This document shows, piece after piece, positions 36,033-43,518 of a DNA stretch of 64,000 bases. This DNA comes from G963677445 sp963678275. Its GTDB lineage: Bacteria > Bacteroidota > Ignavibacteria > Ignavibacteriales > Melioribacteraceae. The stretch lies in assembly GCA_963678275.1 (NCBI GenBank), contig OY782765.1, positions 2,294,001 to 2,358,000 on the forward strand, read 5' to 3'. A program made the translations under genes and the position numbers. Below the pieces are notes generated by a model that made no database searches, was not told the origin of the DNA, and saw nothing but the letters and a program-made list of their open reading frames with translations. Position 1 is the first letter of the stretch, and every line of letters begins with the position of its first letter.

Positions 36033-37877
36033 ATGAGTAACTTTACATCAAAGTATGTCGGAAAAAATATTCAGGAAATAAAGGAAGGAATTTCAAACCT
36101 CGAACAAGAGCGCACAGATATTATAAAACCTTTTGAAAAAGCAAGAATGGCTTTATACAAGGTGAAACGTAGCCGAAATGCAAACCTTGAAACCCTTAAG
36201 AGAAATCCGGAAATTCCATTTAAAGTAAAAAATGTTTCGATAGACTATCAGGACTATCAGGTAACTATTTATGATATTACTATAGCAACAGAAGAATTTA
36301 ATACTAAACACAAAGCAGATTACACAACCTTTAAAGAGAATGATGATTATTTGGAAAAGGAGTTCAATAAACTTACTGAAATATGCAAAGAATATGAAAA
36401 GAAAAGGCTGCTCAAGAATCGTGGAATAACTATCCGGAAACTAAAGCTGATAAATGAAGAGACCCGTGAAACATTCGATAATTATGGAAAGATGGCCGCG
36501 GAGGATTTTCTTAAAGAGAAAACCGATGATGTAAACAGCCTATTAAAGGATTTGCAAGCTTATTCTGCCCTGTTGGGAGACGTTGAGTTTACTATTTATA
36601 CACTTTCCCCAAAAGATGTTTATAAGATTTTGTTTGATTTCATTCCTGAAATTCTCCCATTCGAACACTATGAAAATATACTGATTGAATTCCTGAGTTT
36701 TGAGGAAGCTTTTGAATATGCCGGATATAACCACATTTTAGATTTAGCAAAAAAAATCCCTGAATATAAGAGACTATCAGATGGTGAGTTAGAGAATATT
36801 GTTATTGAGCTGACAAAATATGTCGATGATGCAATTTCTGATTACAGAACAAGAGTATTAGAAGATTCAATTTTGAATAGTACCGGAGTACCTGAAAGTT
36901 GGTGGGACTATGACCACTGGTGGAATGAGGTTGACTCAATACTCGCGGTAAAAAATGATAAATTTTTACAGGTTGTTTCTGTTGATGTTCAGAAAACAGT
37001 TGAAATAAGAACCGATCCTTTAATCACTGTACAGCCTCAAAAAATATACAAATATATCGAATCACTGTTAAAAGAAAACCTGGATATTTTAAGTATTAAA
37101 CAAAAGGATATTCCTAATCTTGCTTCTGAATTTACAGACAAAATACAGTCAAGTTTCCTGGATAAACAAGTTGCTGATTTGGAGGACGCAACGGATAATG
37201 AAAACTATCAGGATAAACTGCTTATTTTTGATTCCTATTTTTTCAACCGAGTTGATAAGAAGATGTTAAATCTTTTAATCGATAAAAAGCAACACCCATT
37301 ATCAGAAGGTGATATTAGTCAATTAAAAAACTTCTTAATAGATAGCGACAATAAGTATTTAAAATCAAAGGAAAAAATTCATTTACTTGATAATAATTCT
37401 AATAAGAACCTGGATAAACAAAAAACAGAGTATATAAAACTTAAAAATAAGGTTACAAATCCCAAAGGAGCAACTAAACCAAATTATGAATACGAGGCAA
37501 ATCAATTATATATGAGGTTTTATAATTATTTTAAAAAGAAGGATAATCAGACTAAAAAAGTAACACAAAAACTACTATCGGAACTATCTGAATTTTCATC
37601 ATCAACATTAAATAGAAGAATTAAAGATATAAAATTTATAACGTTTCTACTCCCAAAGTTACGAAAAGGATTGAGTGATTCAGAAAATCGAAAAAATGGA
37701 GTTGAGTATTTTCTATCCGAATTGATAGAGTTAGTCTCAAGAGAAATGAATTCCCCTGTGGAATATAAGAACAACTCCCGTCAGTCTGATGTAGAGTATA
37801 ATGACGATTACAGATATTCAAATGATGATGAAAATGATACATATAAAAATATTGATGAAATTAATCCCAATAATTAG
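36033..37877 (+). CDS. large helical protein of unknown function
   Basis: 614 residues from ATG 36033 with AAGGTGAA upstream. It is rich in Lys, Glu, Asp and Asn with long charged helices (NIQEIKEGISNLEQERTDII; KKLTEICKEYEKKRL type segments), no signal peptide and no membrane segment. A short motif with many aromatics, ESWWDYDHWWNEVDSI, lies near residue 288. The C-terminus is Asn/Asp-rich and disordered-looking. Not recognised; the coupling to a small membrane protein and AT-rich composition suggest an acquired accessory or defence-type pair. Confidence 0.6.
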   Translation: MSNFTSKYVGKNIQEIKEGISNLEQERTDIIKPFEKARMALYKVKRSRNANLETLKRNPEIPFKVKNVSIDYQDYQVTIYDITIATEEFNTKHKADYTTFKENDDYLEKEFNKLTEICKEYEKKRLLKNRGITIRKLKLINEETRETFDNYGKMAAEDFLKEKTDDVNSLLKDLQAYSALLGDVEFTIYTLSPKDVYKILFDFIPEILPFEHYENILIEFLSFEEAFEYAGYNHILDLAKKIPEYKRLSDGELENIVIELTKYVDDAISDYRTRVLEDSILNSTGVPESWWDYDHWWNEVDSILAVKNDKFLQVVSVDVQKTVEIRTDPLITVQPQKIYKYIESLLKENLDILSIKQKDIPNLASEFTDKIQSSFLDKQVADLEDATDNENYQDKLLIFDSYFFNRVDKKMLNLLIDKKQHPLSEGDISQLKNFLIDSDNKYLKSKEKIHLLDNNSNKNLDKQKTEYIKLKNKVTNPKGATKPNYEYEANQLYMRFYNYFKKKDNQTKKVTQKLLSELSEFSSSTLNRRIKDIKFITFLLPKLRKGLSDSENRKNGVEYFLSELIELVSREMNSPVEYKNNSRQSDVEYNDDYRYSNDDENDTYKNIDEINPNN

Positions 37878-37968
37878 TGACACAACTATTGTTTATTTCA
37901 GGAGTTTAATTTATTGCTTTATAATAGGTTATGTTAAATGCAATTAAAATTTCATTAAATAATTGAAA

Positions 37969-38064
37969 TGCTCATCTATTTATGAAGGTGAGCAGATAAA
38001 AGTTTTATTAGCCCTTTAAGGTCCTCGCTCACCTTCCTTAAAGGGCCTTTTTTTTAAGGTGAGC
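37969..38064 (+). promoter_or_regulatory. candidate RNA switch/attenuator with mutually exclusive pairings
   Basis: AAGGTGAGC occurs at 37985-37993 and 38056-38064; its complement GCTCACCTT lies at 38027-38035, in the loop of the terminator hairpin 38011-38046. The second AAGGTGAGC is the ribosome site of the 38070 gene. The first also pairs with TGCTCATC (37969-37976). So the loop can pair upstream or sequester the ribosome site. Confidence 0.55.
38011..38055 (+). terminator. intrinsic terminator-like hairpin in the leader of the 38070 gene
   Basis: GCCCTTTAAGG pairs perfectly with CCTTAAAGGGC around a 14-base loop and is followed by CTTTTTTTT, only 15 bases before the 38070 start codon. 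Confidence 0.8.
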
Positions 38065-38069
38065 AACCT

Positions 38070-38459
38070 ATGAAAATCTTATCTATTGAACCCGCAAAAC
38101 AACCCCATCTTCAAGATGTTAAGCTCTTGCTTGAAAACGGCAAACAAGTCACTATTGCCAAATACGACCCGCAAATTAAAAGACTTACCGCATTAAAGAA
38201 AATTCAGCACAAGTATATGAAGCGAAACAGCTTTTCTATTGCTGTAGCAGTCAGAGAAATAGACTTTGATATTCTTGAAGTCCTTTATGAAAAGCACTCG
38301 TATTTTGTAACAAAGGAGTTTCTTTTCATGCATGGCAATCAATACCAGTTTAATGGGTTTGAGAAACAAGTCTTTCTTCCTGTCTCCAAGTTTTCCCGAT
38401 CCATTGAAGCTGCCAAAGCGAATAATGAGGTGCAGACTGATTTATTCAGCGCCGCATAA
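38070..38459 (+). CDS. hypothetical protein of the accessory island
   Basis: 129 residues, ATG 38070 preceded by AAGGTGAG. No signal peptide or membrane helix. Mixed alpha/beta character (VKLLLENGKQVTIAKYDP; SIAVAVREIDFDILEVLYEK) with a polar tail ending DLFSAA. Not recognised. The leader carries a terminator and repeated ribosome-site sequence, so expression is probably conditional. Convergent with the TAC operon, 61 bases away. Confidence 0.6.
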   Translation: MKILSIEPAKQPHLQDVKLLLENGKQVTIAKYDPQIKRLTALKKIQHKYMKRNSFSIAVAVREIDFDILEVLYEKHSYFVTKEFLFMHGNQYQFNGFEKQVFLPVSKFSRSIEAAKANNEVQTDLFSAA

Positions 38460-38520
38460 TAGTAAATTTAATTTGCCCTGTTATTGTAACGCGGATAAAT
38501 AATTTACAAATAGTTTTTTG

Positions 38521-38982
38521 TCATTCCTCAATAGCGTCTAATTCATCATTTTCCAGGGATGAGTCGAATTTTATTTCCTCTAACTCACCCTTGAAGAATT
38601 TTGCGGGGATAATAAATGTGGAAGCAGAATTTCCAACATTTGATGTAAATGTGGAAATAAAAGAACGGACATAGGGAAACATAATCGCGGTCGCATTTCT
38701 TTGTAAAAGTCCGCTTCTTAAATTACTCTCTTTTTCCTCATTTAAGCGAACTTCAAAATTACCAACCGCGGTAAGATTAAGTGTATAAGTTTCAAAACAA
38801 TCGACACCAACGTTCATTAAAATTTTGAACTCATCTTTTTCACTTTCAGGATAAAATATCTTTACATCAACATCTAAATCAATTTCACTTTCAGGATTTT
38901 CAATAGGTTTTCTTGATACAAATTCCACACGGATAATATCGACGCCAAAAAACTTTAACTTGTATTGGTTTTTAATTTTCAT
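38521..38982 (-). CDS. SecB-like chaperone of a toxin-antitoxin-chaperone module
   Basis: 153 residues. The second half carries the SecB signature: ATAIMFPYVRSFISTFTSN (compare the ILFPYxRexIxxxxxR pattern of SecB) and IIPAKFFKGE near the end (compare PPVNF). The first half has SecB-type strands. Solitary SecB-like proteins outside the export genes are hallmark third members of TAC systems, where they fold or protect the antitoxin. Start ATG 38982 overlaps the antitoxin stop as TAATG with no own ribosome site, so it is translationally coupled. Confidence 0.75.
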   Translation of the reverse strand: MKIKNQYKLKFFGVDIIRVEFVSRKPIENPESEIDLDVDVKIFYPESEKDEFKILMNVGVDCFETYTLNLTAVGNFEVRLNEEKESNLRSGLLQRNATAIMFPYVRSFISTFTSNVGNSASTFIIPAKFFKGELEEIKFDSSLENDELDAIEE

Positions 38983-39233
38983 TATGCAGCAAGGGAAATT
39001 TGAGTTGATAAACCAGTTTCCTGACTCAATGATTTATTATTAATTTTAGGAGTTTTTTTGTTTGTAGTACAAAATCCCACACTTTCCGACAAGACGACTT
39101 CATACTCACCATTTTTAAGATATTCAGGCAAATGATTTGTCCTTTTGCCAATAAGCCATGATTTTAATGACTCGGAAGTTTCTTTCTCCAACGCTTCATC
39201 TACCAGTCTGTCTAATCTTTCGAGGTCTAACAT
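38982..39233 (-). CDS. antitoxin-like small protein (middle gene of the TAC module)
   Basis: 83 residues from ATG 39233 with GGAGG seven bases upstream; a GTG at 39236 is poorer. The N-terminal part is helical (LDLERLDRLVDEALEKET, SLKSWLIGKR). The C-terminal 25 residues (KKTPKINNKSLSQETGLSTQ) are polar and likely disordered, as expected of a chaperone-addiction tail. Identity as antitoxin is inferred from size and position between toxin and SecB-like genes. The start lies inside the toxin reading frame (38-base overlap). Confidence 0.6.
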   Translation of the reverse strand: MLDLERLDRLVDEALEKETSESLKSWLIGKRTNHLPEYLKNGEYEVVLSESVGFCTTNKKTPKINNKSLSQETGLSTQISLAA

Positions 39234-39750
39234 CACTACACCTCCCTTCCATATTAAATTTAAATCTACTGACTATATTTATTATATAAGCAACCAATTG
39301 TATCCTTTTCTTATAATAAAATCCTTTAATAAGTGTATGTCTGTCATTTGTCGGCATGTCCTGAAATAATATTCCGGAAATTTTATTAATCCAGGGATTT
39401 TCGATCAAATATTCATTTATTTCTTTTATCGTCGCTTTTTCATTCGTTTTTTTAATGATTGCTTTAGCTACCTTTTCAATCTGTTTTATCCAGAACCTGT
39501 AATGCTTTTCGTTAAAAACTGTGTCGAGTACCTTTTCAGTATTTATATCCGCTTCAAAAATTTCATATTCATTTGTTCTTCTTTTACCTGTTTCACCCCA
39601 GAATACCGCATCTTCCAGTTCATCCCAAAAATAATATCCTGTTCCTAGCCAAGCGTCATCCCTGGTACATTTTATTGGGCGTGTTAACCTTTTCTTTCTT
39701 TTTTCCTGTGTATGATACATTCTCCTGTTGAGTTCATCAATCGCTCCCAT
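39196..39750 (-). CDS. putative ADP-ribosyltransferase-fold toxin, CmdT-like
   Basis: 184 residues from the only possible ATG (stop codon 15 bases upstream). Near the N-terminus YHTQEKRKKR is a candidate His-containing NAD-binding strand; DDAWLGTGYYFWDELEDAVF matches the WLGxGxYFWE pattern of ADP-ribosyltransferase-like toxin families, and YEIFEADI follows. The C-terminal half is helical. It is the first gene of a toxin-antitoxin-SecB operon, the order found in CmdTAC, an anti-phage module whose toxin ADP-ribosylates mRNA. Catalytic residues are my assignment only; a non-ART toxin remains possible. Confidence 0.6.
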   Translation of the reverse strand: MGAIDELNRRMYHTQEKRKKRLTRPIKCTRDDAWLGTGYYFWDELEDAVFWGETGKRRTNEYEIFEADINTEKVLDTVFNEKHYRFWIKQIEKVAKAIIKKTNEKATIKEINEYLIENPWINKISGILFQDMPTNDRHTLIKGFYYKKRIQLVAYIINIVSRFKFNMEGRCSDVRPRKIRQTGR

Positions 39751-40110
39751 AACAAGAACTACCTTCTAAACAAAATTGCACTATTCTATTATCGAAACTG
39801 ACAGAAAATTATTAATCACATTTTCTTGCATTAAATTAAGAAGTAAATTTAATCAATTTTCTTACCAAAAAAAAACAAACAAAATTCAATCCTTCAAAAT
39901 CAATAAACAAATACCAGCCACTAATCTTTAAACAATTTTTAATGCAATAAAGTTTATGTCGCAAAAAGCTCAATTGGTTTAACAGGCTGTGGCAGGTCCG
40001 GTTTTTCCGGTTGTTTTTTTGTTTAATGAAATCTTGTTCGCGTTTACACCATACAAGCATCATACTAAAAAAGCCCAATATTCAACCAAAGAACACCTCC
40101 TTCAAAAAAC
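39751..40110. other. intergenic region, no gene seen
   Basis: AT-rich DNA between the TAC operon and tRNA-Ala. An 80-codon minus-strand frame at 39836-40078 lacks a ribosome site and looks random. Confidence 0.4.
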
Positions 40111-40147
40111 AAAAAAGCCGCGCTAAATAACTATTTAACACGGCTTA
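40111..40147 (-). terminator. terminator of tRNA-Ala
   Basis: On the minus strand AAGCCGTGTTAAATA pairs with TATTTAGCGCGGCTT (with G-U pairs), followed by TTTT. It begins eight bases after the tRNA. Confidence 0.85.
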
Positions 40148-40154
40148 AATTTTG

Positions 40155-40227
40155 TGGAGCTAAGCGGGATCGAACCGCTGACCTCTTGAATGCCATTCAA
40201 ACGCTCTCCCAGCTGAGCTATAGCCCC
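40155..40227 (-). tRNA. tRNA-Ala (anticodon GGC)
   Basis: 73 bases beginning GGGGCTATAGCTCAGC. Acceptor stem GGGGCTA/TAGCTCC, D arm, anticodon loop ATGGCAT (anticodon GGC, reads GCC/GCU), T arm with GGTTCGATCC, discriminator A. The CCA end is not encoded. Its 3' end faces the accessory island. Confidence 0.95.
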
Positions 40228-40363
40228 AAAATCAGGTTACAAATTTACTTAATGCTGAGCAATTTGTCAAATATTTTCCACCTGCATTTAAGAGAGTAAA
40301 AATTAATGCATTTGAATATGATTTGCCAATGCCCTAATTTTGAAAATAAAAAGTAAACAAACA

Positions 40364-40762
40364 ATGAAGCCAATATATAATTTCATACTGCTTTTCCTCT
40401 TTTCGGTAATAGTGATAATTTCATCATGTAAAGATGAAATACCCAATCTTGATGATGAAATCCCCGATAAAAATGTTTCCTACGCGGAACATATTCAGCC
40501 GGTATTTAATATCAAATGCGCAACCTCAAGCTGCCATGATGACGCTTCCCGCCAGGGAGGATTAAGTTTGACCAACTGGGCAAGCGCTACTTCAAATCCT
40601 TTATTTATTTTCCCGTATGAACCAGACAACAGCAAACTTATATGGGCCATAGAATTTCAATCGGGAGCCACGGTAATGCCCCCCCTCGGAAGAGCGGCTC
40701 TTTCAGACAAAGAGAGAACAGGAATAAGGACCTGGGTTGCTGAAGGCGCTAAAAACAATTGA
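40364..40762 (+). CDS. cytochrome-c-like lipoprotein (PSCyt1-type)
   Basis: 132 residues from ATG 40364; a TTG at 40340 is possible. Signal peptide FILLFLFSVIVIISSC ends in a lipobox-type Cys. SYAEHIQPVFNIKCATSSCH is the conserved Bacteroidota/Planctomycete cytochrome-like domain; the spacing is CxxxxCH rather than CxxCH. MPPLGRAALSDKER supplies the distal Met typical of axial ligation. Probably a periplasmic or outer-membrane heme protein. It overlaps the next gene by 26 bases. Confidence 0.75.
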   Translation: MKPIYNFILLFLFSVIVIISSCKDEIPNLDDEIPDKNVSYAEHIQPVFNIKCATSSCHDDASRQGGLSLTNWASATSNPLFIFPYEPDNSKLIWAIEFQSGATVMPPLGRAALSDKERTGIRTWVAEGAKNN

Positions 40763-41204
40763 ACCTGACCGGGGAATATATATCCTCTTAATGAAAATTT
40801 ATGCCGATTTTGAAATCGGGGCAAAAAAGTTCATCGGTGTTCCATTTAAGGCAGGTTATTATTATTACGTGGGCAGCGCCCAGAAAAACCTGAAAAGCCG
40901 GGTTTCGCGCCACCTTCGCCGCGATAAAAAAGTACACTGGCATATAGATCACCTCACATCAAAAGAAGAAACCGATATTTATGAACTGATAATATTTCCC
41001 GGCGCCGCGAAGGAGCTGGAATGCCGGCTCGCGGCTGAAATGATGGAAATGAAAGGACTGCGGCCTGCCGTCCCGGGATTCGGTAATTCAGACGACAGGC
41101 GCAGCTTCACTCATCTTTTTTATTCAGGCACAAAGGATTATCACAGCCACTTGTTTTTACGGTACCAATCAATGGCGCTTTTCATACCTTCTTCAAGTGT
41201 GTAA
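40737..41204 (+). CDS. DUF123 / GIY-YIG-type nuclease-like protein
   Basis: 155 residues from TTG 40737. The first ATG (40791) would remove the RGIYILLM strand that is part of the fold, so the non-ATG start is favoured. GYYYYVGSAQKNLKSRVSRH and KKVHWHIDHLTS are the DUF123 signatures; the family is related to GIY-YIG nucleases and is often tied to DNA repair. The last 20 residues overlap the convergent dehydratase gene by 64 bases, so the true functional end may be about FTHLFY. Confidence 0.75.
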   Translation: MLKALKTIEPDRGIYILLMKIYADFEIGAKKFIGVPFKAGYYYYVGSAQKNLKSRVSRHLRRDKKVHWHIDHLTSKEETDIYELIIFPGAAKELECRLAAEMMEMKGLRPAVPGFGNSDDRRSFTHLFYSGTKDYHSHLFLRYQSMALFIPSSSV

Positions 41205-42133
41205 TCCTGTTTAAAGCCAAGTTCCCTTACAGCTTTACCGGTATCGCAGGTCCAGTAGCGCTGAACAAAATCTCTCGCTTTTTCCAGGTTAAAGGTCGCA
41301 GCTTTTTTCGAAAACATCGAAAAAAACTCGGCGATTGCCGCGACGGTATATACCACCGGGTGAGGAATTCTCAGCCTAAAAGCTTTTTTACCCATTCCCG
41401 CGGCTATGGCGTCCCCTATCCTGTTCCAGTCGTAATATTCTTCCGAACTGATAAAATAGGTCTGCCCTGCCGACACATCATTTTCGGCGGCAAGATAAAT
41501 TCCCTTCACAAGGTCCTTAACATATATAATACTCACAAGCTTACGGTCAAACCCGACCATAGTCATAAGTCCCTGGCTGAAGGTTTTCAGCACAAGAAAT
41601 ATTTCGGTATCCCTGTCGCCAAATACAGCAGGCGCCCTTACTATGGATATCGGCAGATCGTTCATAAATTTCCTTACTTCTTTTTCTTCCTCAAGCTTGC
41701 TCTTTCCATAACGGGTAATCGGGCTCGGAGTATATTCTTCGTCGATGGCTTTAGCGCCCGGTGAGGGGCCGCAGGCAGTCTGACTGCTGACAACAACAAT
41801 CTTCTTAACTGAAGGGTTGGCTTTCCTGGTAGCATTCATAAGATTAATTGCGGGCAGAACATTTCCGTTATGATAATCCTCTGCCGTTTTGGCTTTAACC
41901 ACCCCGGCAACATGAAAAAGATAATCGGTTCCGGCTAACACTTCTTCGAGAGCTTCTTCATTATAAAGGCCGCAATCGAAAATTTTAACATTTTTGCCTT
42001 CCAGCCATTTGAGACTGCTGCTCTTTCGGGTAATACAACGGACTTCATGCCCTTTTTCCAGCAGAAGGTCGACCAGATGACTGCCTACAAATCCGGTTCC
42101 TCCTGTAACTACAGATATAAGATTTTTACTCAT
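41141..42133 (-). CDS. NAD-dependent epimerase/dehydratase (extended SDR), possible ceramide-pathway reductase
   Basis: 330 residues. TGGTGFVGSHLVDLL gives the Rossmann glycine motif at residue 8; VVVSSQTACGPS and RYGKSKLEEEKEV (YxxxK) form the active site. It is divergent from an Spt-like gene 122 bases away. In bacterial ceramide synthesis an SDR of this type (CerR) reduces the 3-keto group, and the neighbouring Spt-like and GNAT genes make that role attractive, but sugar or sterol epimerase-type substrates cannot be excluded. Confidence 0.8.
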   Translation of the reverse strand: MSKNLISVVTGGTGFVGSHLVDLLLEKGHEVRCITRKSSSLKWLEGKNVKIFDCGLYNEEALEEVLAGTDYLFHVAGVVKAKTAEDYHNGNVLPAINLMNATRKANPSVKKIVVVSSQTACGPSPGAKAIDEEYTPSPITRYGKSKLEEEKEVRKFMNDLPISIVRAPAVFGDRDTEIFLVLKTFSQGLMTMVGFDRKLVSIIYVKDLVKGIYLAAENDVSAGQTYFISSEEYYDWNRIGDAIAAGMGKKAFRLRIPHPVVYTVAAIAEFFSMFSKKAATFNLEKARDFVQRYWTCDTGKAVRELGFKQDYTLEEGMKSAIDWYRKNKWL

Positions 42134-42255
42134 AATTGAATTCTAATTCGTTTAACTCATTGATTTTAAGACTTATTAGTGATACTTTTGCTCTTTGGAT
42201 TTATAATTTAAAGATAAACAAATTTTCACTTTTTTAACCACCGGGAGGAAAGATA

Positions 42256-43446
42256 TTGGATTTATTCAAAAAGTGTTACGAATACACGAGAGCCGATGAG
42301 GTGAAAGCAGCGGGATTTTACCCCTATTTTCGTGCTATTGAGGAAAATGAAGGTCCGGTAGTTTTTATTGAAGGGAAGAAAAAAATAATGGCTGGTTCTA
42401 ATAATTACCTTGGATTAACTTCACATCCAAGGGTTAAGGAAGCTGCCATAAAAGCGATTGAAAAGTATGGAACAGGTTGTTCAGGATCAAGATATCTTAC
42501 AGGCACCCTCGATTTGCATGTTGAACTTGAAGAAAAACTGGCTAAATTTTTCGGCAAAGAATCGGCGCTTCTTTTCAGTACCGGATATCAAACCGCCCAG
42601 GGTATAATCCCGACGCTTGTTAATCGTGGCGAAGTTGTTATCTCGGACCGCGATAATCATGCCTGCATTATGGCTGGCAATATGATGGCCCGCGGCGCTT
42701 CGGCCGATCTGCTAAGATATCGTCATATGGACCTTGATGATCTTGAAAGAGTATTTAACAAGCTGTCTAAAGACCAGCCCAAACTTCTCGTCAGTGATGG
42801 CGTGTTCAGCACAGGCGGTGAAATAGTCGATCTTCCAAAGCTTGTAAAACTCGCGAAAGAGAACAACGCCCGCCTTCTGATTGATGACGCTCATTCTGTC
42901 GGCGTTATCGGCAAAGGAGGCCGCGGAACAGCGAGTGAATTCAGCCTTGAAGATGAAGTCGATATGACGATGGGCACTTTTAGCAAAACCTTCGCCTCGC
43001 TGGGTGGTTTTGTTGTTGGTGAAGAAAAAGTTCTCAATTATATCAAACATCATTCAGCCGCCCTTATTTTCAGCGCCTCTCCCACACCCTCTTCAGTTGC
43101 CGCGGCGCTCGCGGCGCTCGAAATTCTGGAAGAAGAGCCTGAAAGAGTTGAAAGGCTTATTTCAAATGCCGACTATATAAGAGACGGACTTGATGACGCC
43201 GGGTTTAATATAATCAGAGGAAGAACAGCCATTGTCCCTGTGATTGTCGGCGACGACCTTCTCTCATTTAAAATGTGGAGAATGTTATTTGACGCGGGCA
43301 TTTTTGTGAATGTCTTTATTTCCCCCGGTGTGCCGCAGGGACGCCAGATGATGAGAACTTCATATATGGCTACTCATGAAAAAGAACACCTCGATTTTAT
43401 TATCGACACATTTACAAGCGTCGGTAAAGAACTTGGTCTGATATAA
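42256..43446 (+). CDS. spt: alpha-oxoamine synthase, probable serine palmitoyltransferase
   Basis: 396 residues from TTG 42256 with GGGAGGAAAGATA upstream. PLP fold-type I: NNYLGLTSHPRV, DRDNHACIMAG, the DDAHSVGVIG Asp/His pair and TFSKTFASLGG with the Schiff-base Lys near residue 242. RYLTGTLDLHVELE is typical of the family. Members condense serine or glycine with acyl-CoA (Spt, Kbl, BioF, HemA). The adjacent SDR and GNAT genes and the FCB context favour Spt, the first step of sphingolipid synthesis. Kbl is the main alternative; no threonine dehydrogenase lies nearby. Confidence 0.8.
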   Translation: MDLFKKCYEYTRADEVKAAGFYPYFRAIEENEGPVVFIEGKKKIMAGSNNYLGLTSHPRVKEAAIKAIEKYGTGCSGSRYLTGTLDLHVELEEKLAKFFGKESALLFSTGYQTAQGIIPTLVNRGEVVISDRDNHACIMAGNMMARGASADLLRYRHMDLDDLERVFNKLSKDQPKLLVSDGVFSTGGEIVDLPKLVKLAKENNARLLIDDAHSVGVIGKGGRGTASEFSLEDEVDMTMGTFSKTFASLGGFVVGEEKVLNYIKHHSAALIFSASPTPSSVAAALAALEILEEEPERVERLISNADYIRDGLDDAGFNIIRGRTAIVPVIVGDDLLSFKMWRMLFDAGIFVNVFISPGVPQGRQMMRTSYMATHEKEHLDFIIDTFTSVGKELGLI

Positions 43447-43467
43447 TTATTATAAATTTCTTAAATT

Positions 43468-43497
43468 AAAGCATACCATTATGGTATGCTTTTTTTG
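43468..43497 (+). terminator. intrinsic terminator after the Spt-like gene
   Basis: GCATACCAT and ATGGTATGC form a perfect stem with a one-base centre, preceded by As and followed by seven Ts. The next gene starts 22 bases later. Confidence 0.85.
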
Positions 43498-43518
43498 TAA
43501 ACAGCTGTTGGAGAAGTC

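Noticed and set aside
38982..39233. antitoxin as a HigA/XRE-type DNA-binding protein
   Set aside because: Its 83 residues show no helix-turn-helix pattern, so a classical HigBA-SecB module was not called.
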